Shown here piece after piece: positions 13,716 through 21,062 of a stretch of 64,000 nt of DNA (position 1 is the stretch's first letter; the number at the start of each line of letters is the position of its first letter). This DNA comes from Aquabacterium sp. A7-Y (GTDB lineage Bacteria > Pseudomonadota > Gammaproteobacteria > Burkholderiales > Burkholderiaceae_C), in assembly GCF_026153205.1 (NCBI RefSeq), contig NZ_JAPFBW010000013.1, positions 62,001-126,000 on the forward strand, read 5' to 3'. The notes beneath the pieces are model-generated. The model searched no databases. It had not been told where the DNA came from and saw nothing but the letters and a program-made list of their open reading frames with translations. Both the position numbers and the translations under genes were made by a program.

Positions 13716-13752
13716 TGCTCGATGAGCAGACACTGTCCAGGACTTGAGACAG
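13716..13752 (+). promoter_or_regulatory. Candidate upstream activating sites for the sigma-54 activator
   Basis: Two adjacent dyads, TGCTC-GAT-GAGCA (13716-13728) and CTGTC-N10-GACAG (13733-13752), lie about 95-130 bases upstream of the predicted sigma-54 start site. Enhancer-binding proteins usually bind in this range. Which dyad is used, if either, is unknown. Confidence 0.35.
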
Positions 13753-13820
13753 AGCGGGAAAACCCTGGACGGTTCCCTGTTTTCCTTGCACGACAAGAGC
13801 TTGGCGCATTCCTGCAACCG

Positions 13821-13835
13821 TGGCACACGGCTTGC
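13821..13835 (+). promoter_or_regulatory. Sigma-54 (-24/-12) promoter of the ABC transporter operon
   Basis: The sequence TGGCACACGGCTTGC is a perfect TGGCAC-N5-TTGC element, with the invariant GG (13822-13823) and GC (13834-13835) ten bases apart. Transcription should start near 13847, ahead of the ABC importer genes. A sigma-54 enhancer-binding protein is encoded at the end of the same operon, which strongly supports the call. Confidence 0.8.
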
Positions 13836-13898
13836 GCTAAGGGCCCCTGACAGCGCGCCAGCCTGACTGGCGCGCCCCACCACTCAGGAGACATCGTC

Positions 13899-14084
13899 GT
13901 GACCTACCGGGGTGCCCTTGCGGCTTGCCTTGTGCCGCCTGCTGCCTGCCTTGCTGCCTGCGCGACCGCTCTCGGCGCTCACTTCGAACCCGGTGTCCGG
14001 TCCCCTCGGCGCCGCGATCCCTCCGGCGAGGCATGTCCCGCCTTCGTCACCGTCTCGCGTGCCCTGCCGGCTGACCGCCCATGA
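13899..14084 (+). CDS. Possible 61-residue leader ORF, translationally coupled to the ABC ATPase
   Basis: A GTG start with CAGGAGA seven bases upstream opens a 61-codon frame. Its TGA overlaps the ATG of the following ATPase gene (ATGA at 14081-14084). The peptide starts VTYRGALAACLVPPAACLAA, which looks like a short export signal, and continues with an Arg/Pro-rich tail of no recognised family. It lies between the sigma-54 promoter and the first transporter gene. It may be a coupling leader or a remnant. The composition could also be chance in GC-rich DNA, so confidence is low. Confidence 0.3.
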   Translation: MTYRGALAACLVPPAACLAACATALGAHFEPGVRSPRRRDPSGEACPAFVTVSRALPADRP

Positions 14085-14860
14085 CCGCGGACGGCCCCTA
14101 CGTGCTCCGCGCCCAGGGCCTGAGCAAGGACTTCCTGGGCTTCACCGCGGTCGACAAGGTCGACCTGAACGTCAGGCGCGGCAGCATCCACGCGCTGATC
14201 GGCCCGAACGGCGCCGGCAAGACCACCTGCTTCAACCTGCTGACCAAGTTCATCGAGCCGAGCGCCGGCACCATCCTCTACGAGGGGCAGGACATCACCC
14301 GCGAGGGCCCCGCCCAGGTGGCGCGCCGCGGCATCGTGCGCTCCTTCCAGATCTCGGCGGTGTTCGCCCACCTGAGCGTGCTGGAAAACGTGCGCGTCGC
14401 GCTGCAGCGCCAGCTCGGCACCTCGATGCACTTCTGGAAGAGCGAGGCCAGCCTCACGCCCCTGAACGGCCAGGCGATGGCGCTGCTTGATCAGGTGGGG
14501 CTGACCGAGCTCGCGCGCACGCCGGCCGTGCAGCTGCCCTACGGACGCAAGCGCGCCTTGGAGATCGCCACCACGCTGGCGATGGAGCCGGCCCTGATGC
14601 TGCTCGACGAGCCCACCCAGGGCATGGGCCATGAGGACGTCGAGCGCGTCACCCAGCTGATCAGGAAGGTCAGCGCCGGGCGCACCATCCTGATGGTCGA
14701 GCACAACATGAACGTCGTCGCTTCCATTGCCGACACCATCACGGTGCTGCAGCGCGGCGCCATCCTCGCCGAAGGCTCGTATGCCGAGGTATCGCGCAAT
14801 CCCGCGGTGATCGAGGCCTACATGGGCAGCACCGACGAGCCGCTGAAGGGAGCCCACTGA
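14081..14860 (+). CDS. ABC transporter ATPase, LivG/UrtD type
   Basis: This 259-residue cytoplasmic ATPase is one of a pair that powers a branched-chain amino-acid-type (HAAT family) importer. Walker A is GPNGAGKTT (41-49). The Q-loop region reads IVRSFQISAVFAHLSVLENV. The signature is of the LivG kind (LPYGRKRALEIATTL), and Walker B is LMLLDEPTQGM followed by the switch histidine in MVEHNMNVV. It is the first transporter gene of the operon and overlaps the second by one base (TGATG). Transcription probably starts at the sigma-54 promoter at 13821. The substrate is not evident from the ATPase. Confidence 0.92.
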   Translation: MTADGPYVLRAQGLSKDFLGFTAVDKVDLNVRRGSIHALIGPNGAGKTTCFNLLTKFIEPSAGTILYEGQDITREGPAQVARRGIVRSFQISAVFAHLSVLENVRVALQRQLGTSMHFWKSEASLTPLNGQAMALLDQVGLTELARTPAVQLPYGRKRALEIATTLAMEPALMLLDEPTQGMGHEDVERVTQLIRKVSAGRTILMVEHNMNVVASIADTITVLQRGAILAEGSYAEVSRNPAVIEAYMGSTDEPLKGAH

Positions 14861-15597
14861 TGGCCGCCACCGCCGCGTTTGCCGGCGCCGAGGTGCCGGC
14901 GCTCGAGATCCGCGGACTGCAGGCCTGGTACGGCGAGTCGCACATCCTGCACGGCGTGGACCTGAGCGTGAAGCGTGGCGAGGTCGTGACCCTGCTGGGC
15001 CGCAACGGCGCCGGCCGCACCACCACGCTGCGCGCCATCATGGGTCTGACCGGCGAACGCCGCGGCTCGGTCCGGGTGCACGGCGTCGAGACCATCTCGC
15101 TGCGCACCCACCGCATCGCCCGCCACGGCCTGGGCTACTGCCCTGAGGAGCGCGGCATCTTCGCCAGCCTCTCCTGCGAGGAGAACCTGATGCTGCCGCC
15201 GCGCCTGCCAGGTCGCGGCCCCGGGATGAGCGTGGACGAGATCTACGCAATGTTCCCCCACCTGCGCGAGCGCCGCCGCAGCCCGGGCACCCGCATGTCG
15301 GGCGGCGAACAGCAGATGCTGGCCGTGGCGCGCATCTTGCGCACCGGCGCCGACGTGCTGCTGCTCGACGAGATCTCGGAGGGCCTGGCCCCGGTCATCG
15401 TGCAGGCCCTGGCACGCATGATCCGCACGCTCAAGGCCAAGGGCTACACCGTGGTGATGGTGGAGCAGAACTTCCGCTTCGCGGCGCCGCTGGCGGACCG
15501 CCTGCATGTGATGGAGCACGGGCGCATCGTCGAGTCCTTCGATGCCGCCCAGCTCGAAGAAAAGCTGCCCGTGCTGCACGAGTTGCTTGGCGTGTGA
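14860..15597 (+). CDS. ABC transporter ATPase, LivF type, with Arg in place of the Walker A Lys
   Basis: This 245-residue partner ATPase has the LivF layout: signature RMSGGEQQMLAVARIL, Walker B DVLLLDEISEGLAP and switch region MVEQNFRF. Its P-loop reads GRNGAGRTTT, with Arg53 at the position of the nearly invariant Walker A lysine. The glycine framework is intact, so the change looks specific and not decay. In heteromeric ABC ATPases one degenerate site is tolerated, and this change may be a conserved feature of the subfamily. It overlaps the upstream ATPase gene by one base and is followed 64 bases on by the binding protein. Confidence 0.9.
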   Translation: MAATAAFAGAEVPALEIRGLQAWYGESHILHGVDLSVKRGEVVTLLGRNGAGRTTTLRAIMGLTGERRGSVRVHGVETISLRTHRIARHGLGYCPEERGIFASLSCEENLMLPPRLPGRGPGMSVDEIYAMFPHLRERRRSPGTRMSGGEQQMLAVARILRTGADVLLLDEISEGLAPVIVQALARMIRTLKAKGYTVVMVEQNFRFAAPLADRLHVMEHGRIVESFDAAQLEEKLPVLHELLGV

Positions 15598-15661
15598 CCC
15601 GCTGCGTGCGGGTCGATCAGCAGAACCGGCGGGCCACGGCCCGCCAGAAGGAGACAACACG

Positions 15662-16876
15662 ATGACACACCCTCCCGTGGCCCTGACCGCTGCCGGCTTC
15701 GCACTCGTTCTCGGGCTCGCCTCGCCGGCGGCTTCGGCCCAGCTGAGCGGCAACGCCGTGAAGATCGGCTTCATCACCGACATGTCCAGCCTCTATGCCG
15801 ACATCGACGGCAAGAACGGCGCCGAGGCGGTACGCATGGCGATCGAGGACTTCGGCGGCAAGGTGCTGGGCAAGCCCATCGAATTCGTCTCGGCGGACCA
15901 CCAGAACAAGGCCGACATCGCTGCCTCGAAGGCGCGCGAGTGGTTCGACCAGCAGGGCGTGGACCTGGTGCTGGGCGGGACCAACTCCGGCACCGCACTG
16001 GCCGTCAGCGGTGTGGCTGCCGGCAAGAAGCGCGTCTATATCAACGTCGGCGCCGGCTCGGCACGGCTCACCAACGAGGAGTGCACCCCCTATACGGTGC
16101 ACTATGCCTACGACACCATCGCGCTGTCCAAGGGCACCGCTTCGGCCATCCTCAAGCAGGGCGGCAAGTCGTGGTTTTTCCTGACCGCGGACTACGCCTT
16201 CGGCCACTCGCTCGAAGGCGACACGAGCAACGTCGTGAAGGCCCAGGGCGGCAAGGTGGTGGGCTCGGTGAGGCACCCGCTGAATGCCTCGGACTTCTCG
16301 TCCTTCCTGCTGCAGGCGCAGGCGTCGAAGGCGCAGATCCTGGGGCTCGCGAACGCCGGCGGCGACTTCGTCAGCGCGGTGAAGTCGGCGCGCGAGTTCG
16401 GCATCACGAAAAGCATGAAGATGGCCGGCCTGCTGGTCTTCCTCAACGACGTGCACAGCCTGGGCCTGCCCACCACCCAGGGCCTGCTGATGACCGACAG
16501 CTGGTACTGGGACACCAACAACCAGACCCGCCAGTTTGCACGGCGCTTTTTCGAGAAGACCAAGAAGATGCCCAGCAGCCTGCAGGCCGCCGACTACTCG
16601 GCCACGATGACGTATCTCAACGCCGTCAAGGCGGCCGGCACGGACGACGCCGACAAGGTGATGGAGCAGCTCAAGAAGACCCCCATCAACGACTTCTACG
16701 CCAAGGGCCAGATCCGCAAGGACGGGCGTTTCGTGCACGACATGTACTTGCTGCAGGCCAAGGCGCCGGCCGAGTCCAAGGGCCCTTGGGACCTGCTCAA
16801 GCGGGTGGCGACGATGCCGGGCGCGCAGGTCTTCGCGACGCCGGCCGAGTCCAAGTGCGCGCTGATGAAAAGCTGA
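15662..16876 (+). CDS. Periplasmic substrate-binding protein of the ABC importer (LivK-like)
   Basis: This 404-residue protein starts at an ATG behind AGAAGGAGACAACACG. A signal peptide covers about 1-26, with cleavage near ASPAASA-Q. The mature part is a type I periplasmic-binding fold of the branched-chain amino-acid receptor family: VKIGFITDMSSLYADIDG, then ADHQNKADIAASKAREWFDQ, then LGGTNSGTALAVSGVA and FFLTADYAFGHSLEGDT. Receptors of this family bind amino acids, amides, urea or aromatic acids, and I cannot tell which here. It lies in the middle of the operon with two ATPases before and two permeases after it, a complete importer. Confidence 0.92.
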   Translation: MTHPPVALTAAGFALVLGLASPAASAQLSGNAVKIGFITDMSSLYADIDGKNGAEAVRMAIEDFGGKVLGKPIEFVSADHQNKADIAASKAREWFDQQGVDLVLGGTNSGTALAVSGVAAGKKRVYINVGAGSARLTNEECTPYTVHYAYDTIALSKGTASAILKQGGKSWFFLTADYAFGHSLEGDTSNVVKAQGGKVVGSVRHPLNASDFSSFLLQAQASKAQILGLANAGGDFVSAVKSAREFGITKSMKMAGLLVFLNDVHSLGLPTTQGLLMTDSWYWDTNNQTRQFARRFFEKTKKMPSSLQAADYSATMTYLNAVKAAGTDDADKVMEQLKKTPINDFYAKGQIRKDGRFVHDMYLLQAKAPAESKGPWDLLKRVATMPGAQVFATPAESKCALMKS

Positions 16877-16967
16877 CGCGGCGACACCCGCGGCCAGCCC
16901 CGGTCCCGCGTGAGCCTTCACGCCGCCGCCCGTGCTGCGGACCTTTCCCAACCAACGGCTTGTCCCC

Positions 16968-17852
16968 ATGGAAATATTTGGAGTCCCCCTGCCCGCGATG
17001 CTGAGCCAGTTGCTGCTCGGGCTGGTGAACGGGTCGTTTTATGCGGTGCTGAGCCTCGGCCTGGCCGTGATCTTCGGACTGCTCAACGTCATCAACTTCG
17101 CCCACGGAGCGCTGTTCATGCTGGGCGCGGTGCTGGCCTGGCTGGGCCTGGAGCTGCTGGGTCTGGGCTACTGGTGGATGCTGCTGCTGGCGCCCCTGTC
17201 GGTGGGGGCATTCGGCGTGCTGATCGAGCGGCTGCTGCTGCAGTGGATCTACGAGCTCGACCCGCTCTACGGGCTGCTGCTGACCCTGGGCGTCGCGATG
17301 CTGATCGAAGGCCTGCTGCGCGCCCAGTACGGTGTGTCCGGCCTGCCCTACTCGCCACCCGAGCAGCTCAGCGGCGCGGTCGACCTGGGCTTCATGGTGC
17401 TACCGGTCTACCGGGCGTGGGTCGTGGGAGCGTCGCTCGCCGCCTGCCTGGCCACCTGGTTCCTGATCGAGCGCACCCCTTTGGGTGCCTATCTGCGAGC
17501 CGGCACCGAGAACCCGCGCCTGGTGGAAGCCTTCGGCATCAACGTGCCTCTGATGGTCACGCTGACCTACGGCGCCGGTGTGGCGCTGGCGGCATTCGCC
17601 GGGGTGCTGGCCGCGCCGGTGATGCAGGTCTCGCCGCTGATGGGGCAGAACCTGATCATCGTCGTCTTCGCCGTGGTCGTGATCGGCGGCATGGGCTCCA
17701 TCCTCGGCTCCATCGTGACCGGGCTGGGGCTGGGCGTGATCGAGGGCCTGACCCGGGTCTACTACCCCGAGGCTTCGGCCACGGTGGTCTTTTTCATCAT
17801 GGTGATCGTGCTGCTGCTCCGGCCTGCCGGGCTGTTCGGCAGGTCGCGTTGA
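16968..17852 (+). CDS. ABC transporter permease, LivH type
   Basis: This 294-residue inner-membrane permease has about eight hydrophobic segments and the LivH landmarks: LVNGSFYAVLSLGLAVIFGL and NVINFAHGALFMLGA near the N-terminus, and the cytoplasmic loop RAGTENPRLVEAFGIN that contacts the ATPases. It ends VLLLRPAGLFGRSR, as these permeases do. I chose the ATG at 16968. A GTG at 16932 would add 12 residues, but neither start has a strong ribosome-binding site. The next permease starts 13 bases downstream. Confidence 0.9.
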   Translation: MEIFGVPLPAMLSQLLLGLVNGSFYAVLSLGLAVIFGLLNVINFAHGALFMLGAVLAWLGLELLGLGYWWMLLLAPLSVGAFGVLIERLLLQWIYELDPLYGLLLTLGVAMLIEGLLRAQYGVSGLPYSPPEQLSGAVDLGFMVLPVYRAWVVGASLAACLATWFLIERTPLGAYLRAGTENPRLVEAFGINVPLMVTLTYGAGVALAAFAGVLAAPVMQVSPLMGQNLIIVVFAVVVIGGMGSILGSIVTGLGLGVIEGLTRVYYPEASATVVFFIMVIVLLLRPAGLFGRSR

Positions 17853-17865
17853 AGGAGTGTGCGGC

Positions 17866-18840
17866 ATGCACAACGAGCGAGTCCCTTATCTCCTGCTGCT
17901 GGCCGCCCTCATGGCGGCCCCCTGGCTCGGGGCCTACCCGGTGTTCGTGCTCAAGGTGCTGTGTTTCGGCCTGTTCGCCTGCGCGTTCAACCTGTTGATC
18001 GGCTTCACCGGGCTGCTGTCCTTCGGGCACGCGGCGTTTTTCGGCGGCGCGGGGTATGTCTGCGGCCACGCACTGAAGGTGTGGGGCCTGAGCCCGGAGC
18101 TGGGTCTGCTGGCCGGCACCGCCTGCGCGGCGCTGCTCGGCCTCGTGATGGGCGCGCTGGCGATACGGCGCGAGGGCATCTACTTCTCGATGATCACGCT
18201 CGCGCTGGCCCAGATGCTCTACTTCTTCTGCCTGCAGTCGCCGCTGACCGGCGGCGAGGACGGGCTGCAGGGTGTGCCGCGCGGGCACCTGCTGGGCCTG
18301 CTGAGCCTGGAGAACGACCGCACGCTGTACTACGTGGTGCTGGTCATCGTGGCCGTCGCCTTCCTGGGCATCGTGCGTATCGTGCATTCCCCCTTCGGCC
18401 AGGTGCTGAGGGCCTTGCGCGAGAACGAGCCGCGGGCGGTCTCGCTGGGCTACGACACGCGGCGCTTCAAGCTGCTCGCCTTCGTGCTGTCGGCGTCGCT
18501 CGCCGGCCTCGCCGGTTCGCTGAAGGTGCTGGTGATGGGCTTCGAGACCCTCACCGACGTGCACTGGTCCATGTCGGGCCTGGTGATTCTGATGACCCTG
18601 GTCGGCGGCCTGGGCACGCTCAGCGGGCCCCTGGTCGGCGCGGCGGTCATCGTCACCCTGGAGAACAAGCTGGGCGACATCGGCGAGGCGCTGGCGCAGG
18701 GCACCGGCATCGCGGGTATGCAGGCGCTCGGCGAATCGGTGACCACGGTCATCGGAGCGATCTTCGTGGTCTGCGTGCTCGCGTTCCGGCGCGGGATCAT
18801 GGGGGAGATCATTCACCGGCTGCCGGCGCGCAGGGCGTGA
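17866..18840 (+). CDS. ABC transporter permease, LivM type
   Basis: This 324-residue permease has about ten hydrophobic segments and the LivM landmarks: FNLLIGFTGLLSFGHAAFFG, then IRREGIYFSMITLALAQMLY, and the coupling loop LRALRENEPRAVSLGYDTRR. The ATG at 17866 lies eight bases after AGGAG. With the LivH-like protein it forms the membrane channel of the importer. It ends 32 bases before the sigma-54 activator gene, so the activator is probably co-transcribed. Confidence 0.92.
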   Translation: MHNERVPYLLLLAALMAAPWLGAYPVFVLKVLCFGLFACAFNLLIGFTGLLSFGHAAFFGGAGYVCGHALKVWGLSPELGLLAGTACAALLGLVMGALAIRREGIYFSMITLALAQMLYFFCLQSPLTGGEDGLQGVPRGHLLGLLSLENDRTLYYVVLVIVAVAFLGIVRIVHSPFGQVLRALRENEPRAVSLGYDTRRFKLLAFVLSASLAGLAGSLKVLVMGFETLTDVHWSMSGLVILMTLVGGLGTLSGPLVGAAVIVTLENKLGDIGEALAQGTGIAGMQALGESVTTVIGAIFVVCVLAFRRGIMGEIIHRLPARRA

Positions 18841-18872
18841 GCGTGCAGCGCACATCGCGAGAGGTGATGCAG

Positions 18873-20417
18873 ATGGATGCGAACGACTCGGACATGTGGG
18901 CAGTCGCGGCCGACGTGGCGCGGTGCAGCGGCCATCCGGCGCTGCGGGCCTCGTCGGTGCAGTCCTTCTTCAACGCTTTCGAGCGCGCCAGCCAGGGCAC
19001 CCTGGTGGTCGACCGGGAGGCGCGCATCGCGTGGATCAGCGCCCGCCATGCGCAGCGCTTCGGGATCGCCGACGCACGCCAGGTGCTGGGCCGCCCGTGT
19101 GAAGAGGTGATACCCAACAGCCGCATGCGGGAGGTGGTCGACACCGGCCAGCCTATCCTGCTGGACATCCTCGACGCTCCGGGCCAGCCGCTGGTCGTGA
19201 CGCGCTTGCCTCTGCAGGCCGAGGACGGCTCGGTGGTCGGTGCGGTGGGCTTCACGCTGTTCGAGGAGTGGGCCGTGCTGTCGCCGCTGGTCTCGCGCTT
19301 CCTGCACCTTCAGGAGCAGCTGGCGGCGGCGCGCAAGGCGCGCTCGGTGACGCGCCAGGCCAAGTACCGGCTGTCCGACTTCGTCGGCGTCTCGGCCGCG
19401 ACGCTGGAGCTCAAGCGCACTGCCCGACGCGCCGCGGCCAGCGGCTCGCCGGTGTTGCTGCTGGGCGAGACCGGCACCGGCAAGGAGCTGCTCGCGCATG
19501 CCATCCACGCTGCCTCGCCGCGCGCGCACCGGGCCTTCGTCTCGCTGAGCATGGCGGCCATCCCGGACAACTTGCTCGAAGCCGAGCTGTTCGGCGTGGC
19601 GCCTGGCGCCTACACCGGCGCCGACCGCCGCGAACGCCAGGGCAAGCTGCAGGTGGCGCACGGCGGCACGCTGTTCCTCGATGAGATCGGCGACATGCCC
19701 CTGGGCCTGCAGGCCAAGCTGCTGAGGGTGCTGCAGGAGAAGGAGTTCGAGCCGCTGGGCTCCAACGAGGTGTTGTGTGCCGACGTCCGCATCATTGCGG
19801 CCACCTCACGCCCGCTGGCCGAGCTGGTCGCGAGAGGCGCCTTCCGCGCCGACCTGTACTACCGCCTGGACGTGCTGTCGATCGCGGTGCCGCCGCTGCG
19901 CGATCGCATCGAGGACCTGCAACCGATCTGCAGCGCCGTGCTCGACAGCCTGGCCGAGCAGCAGGGCGGGCGGCCATGCGAGGTGCGGCCCGAGGCGCTG
20001 GCGCTGCTGGCCCGGCAGCGCTGGCCCGGCAACATCCGGGAGCTGCGCAACGTGCTGGAGCGCTGCCTCGTGCTGTCGGACTCGCGGGTGCTGACGGCCG
20101 CCAGCGTGCGAGCGGCGCTGCACAGCGCCGGCCCGGGCGACACGACGCCGTCTCCCGAGCCGCCGGCCCTGCCGGCGCCCGAGGGGCTGGACGCGCAGAG
20201 CTACCAGGGGGCGATGGAGCACTACGAGCGCCAGCTGATCGAGCAGGCCTTGGCCGAAAGCCGCAGCGTCGCCGCCGCAGCCAAGCGGCTGGGCATGGGG
20301 CGGGCAACGCTGTATCGCAAGATGGCTGCGTACGGGCTGGGGCGGTGGCAGTTGCTGCCGCAGGAAGCGGGGGGTAGCGAGGGAGGAGTGAAGGAGGGGG
20401 AAGGGCGTGGGGAATAG
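18873..20417 (+). CDS. Sigma-54-dependent enhancer-binding protein (PAS / AAA+ / Fis-type HTH)
   Basis: This 514-residue activator probably drives the -24/-12 promoter at 13821. Residues about 35-135 form a PAS-like sensory domain (ASQGTLVVDREARIAWISAR). The AAA+ core has Walker A GETGTGKE (198-205), the sigma-54 contact loop GAYTGA (245-250; a Tyr variant of GAFTGA) and Walker B GGTLFLDEIGDMP (264-276). The arginine-finger region follows (FRADLYYRLDVL), and a Fis-type helix-turn-helix ends the protein (VAAAAKRLGMGRATLYRKM). No receiver domain is present, so it should sense a ligand directly and not by phosphorylation. I prefer ATG 18873, eight bases after GAGAGG, over ATG 18867. It is the last gene of the operon. 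Confidence 0.93.
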   Translation: MDANDSDMWAVAADVARCSGHPALRASSVQSFFNAFERASQGTLVVDREARIAWISARHAQRFGIADARQVLGRPCEEVIPNSRMREVVDTGQPILLDILDAPGQPLVVTRLPLQAEDGSVVGAVGFTLFEEWAVLSPLVSRFLHLQEQLAAARKARSVTRQAKYRLSDFVGVSAATLELKRTARRAAASGSPVLLLGETGTGKELLAHAIHAASPRAHRAFVSLSMAAIPDNLLEAELFGVAPGAYTGADRRERQGKLQVAHGGTLFLDEIGDMPLGLQAKLLRVLQEKEFEPLGSNEVLCADVRIIAATSRPLAELVARGAFRADLYYRLDVLSIAVPPLRDRIEDLQPICSAVLDSLAEQQGGRPCEVRPEALALLARQRWPGNIRELRNVLERCLVLSDSRVLTAASVRAALHSAGPGDTTPSPEPPALPAPEGLDAQSYQGAMEHYERQLIEQALAESRSVAAAAKRLGMGRATLYRKMAAYGLGRWQLLPQEAGGSEGGVKEGEGRGE

Positions 20418-20516
20418 CGATACCGCAGGCTCCCCGGATGTGGGTCTACATCAGACCCGGTCGAATCCGCCGCGAGCTCAAAACTTCGCTTCGTCCAGAA
20501 GATCGAAACTTCACTT

Positions 20517-21062
20517 CTAGTCAGCGAATTTCTTGCTGCCAATTTTCGAGATGGCGACGCTTGTCTTCATTCGACCCATGCCCTGAAACCTGTACGTGGT
20601 CAGTTGCACGCTATCACCCGCGCTTTCTCTCGTCACATAAACGCCCGGGCTGAGCTTTTCCGCGGCGACAGGGAGGTTGCCTGCGAAGAGCAAGCTTCCT
20701 GTACCGGGGGTCACCAGTACCACGGCGCGCGTCGAGGTGGAGAGCGAGGAATCGCCGAACACGGAGAGGTCCGGCGTGCCGTCATTGTTGACGTCGTCGT
20801 CCACGACCACCGCAGAGTCGCAATCTTCAAGCAACGGGAAGGAAAGGCGCAATACGGGCGTTGTGTCTGTCGCCGGTTTCCTCCCGCGCATAGACCGAAG
20901 CTCCACGCATGTGTCGCCGTTCTGCGCTGGAGCGCAACGCCATGCGACGCTGATCTGCTCGTTGACTTGGACCGCACGGTCCTGCACCGCGGCATCCGCG
21001 GCGCAGGTGCCGCACGCCAAGAGAAGACCGGCTGTACTGCCACATGCGAGAAGGTCCTTCAT
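20517..21062 (-). CDS. Exported protein, probable immunity protein for the adjacent effector
   Basis: The start ATG overlaps the stop of the effector gene (ATGA, 21059-21062), so the pair is translationally coupled. The 181-residue product has a signal peptide (residues 1-25, GSTAGLLLACGTCAADAA) and is probably periplasmic. The mature part has cysteine pairs (Cys43/Cys52) and an acidic loop VDDDVNNDGTPDLSVFGD (87-104), which resembles calcium-binding or FG-GAP-type repeats. Immunity proteins against peptidoglycan-cleaving type VI effectors are typically small, exported and encoded right after the effector, as here. I recognise no immunity family, so the role is inferred from position and export. 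Base composition is less GC-rich than the flanks. Confidence 0.6.
   Translation of the reverse strand: MKDLLACGSTAGLLLACGTCAADAAVQDRAVQVNEQISVAWRCAPAQNGDTCVELRSMRGRKPATDTTPVLRLSFPLLEDCDSAVVVDDDVNNDGTPDLSVFGDSSLSTSTRAVVLVTPGTGSLLFAGNLPVAAEKLSPGVYVTRESAGDSVQLTTYRFQGMGRMKTSVAISKIGSKKFAD

Larger units (their letters stand above)
13644..14080. other. 437-base regulatory region before the ABC operon
   Basis: The region contains two inverted repeats (13716-13728 and 13733-13752), a sigma-54 promoter (13821-13835) and a possible short leader frame (13899-14084), listed separately. The rest carries no supported gene. Confidence 0.6.

Noticed and set aside
17859-18872. Extension of the sigma-54 activator frame through the LivM gene
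   Set aside because: The residues are Arg/Gly/Ala-rich with no domain pattern, and the whole stretch is covered by the permease in another frame.
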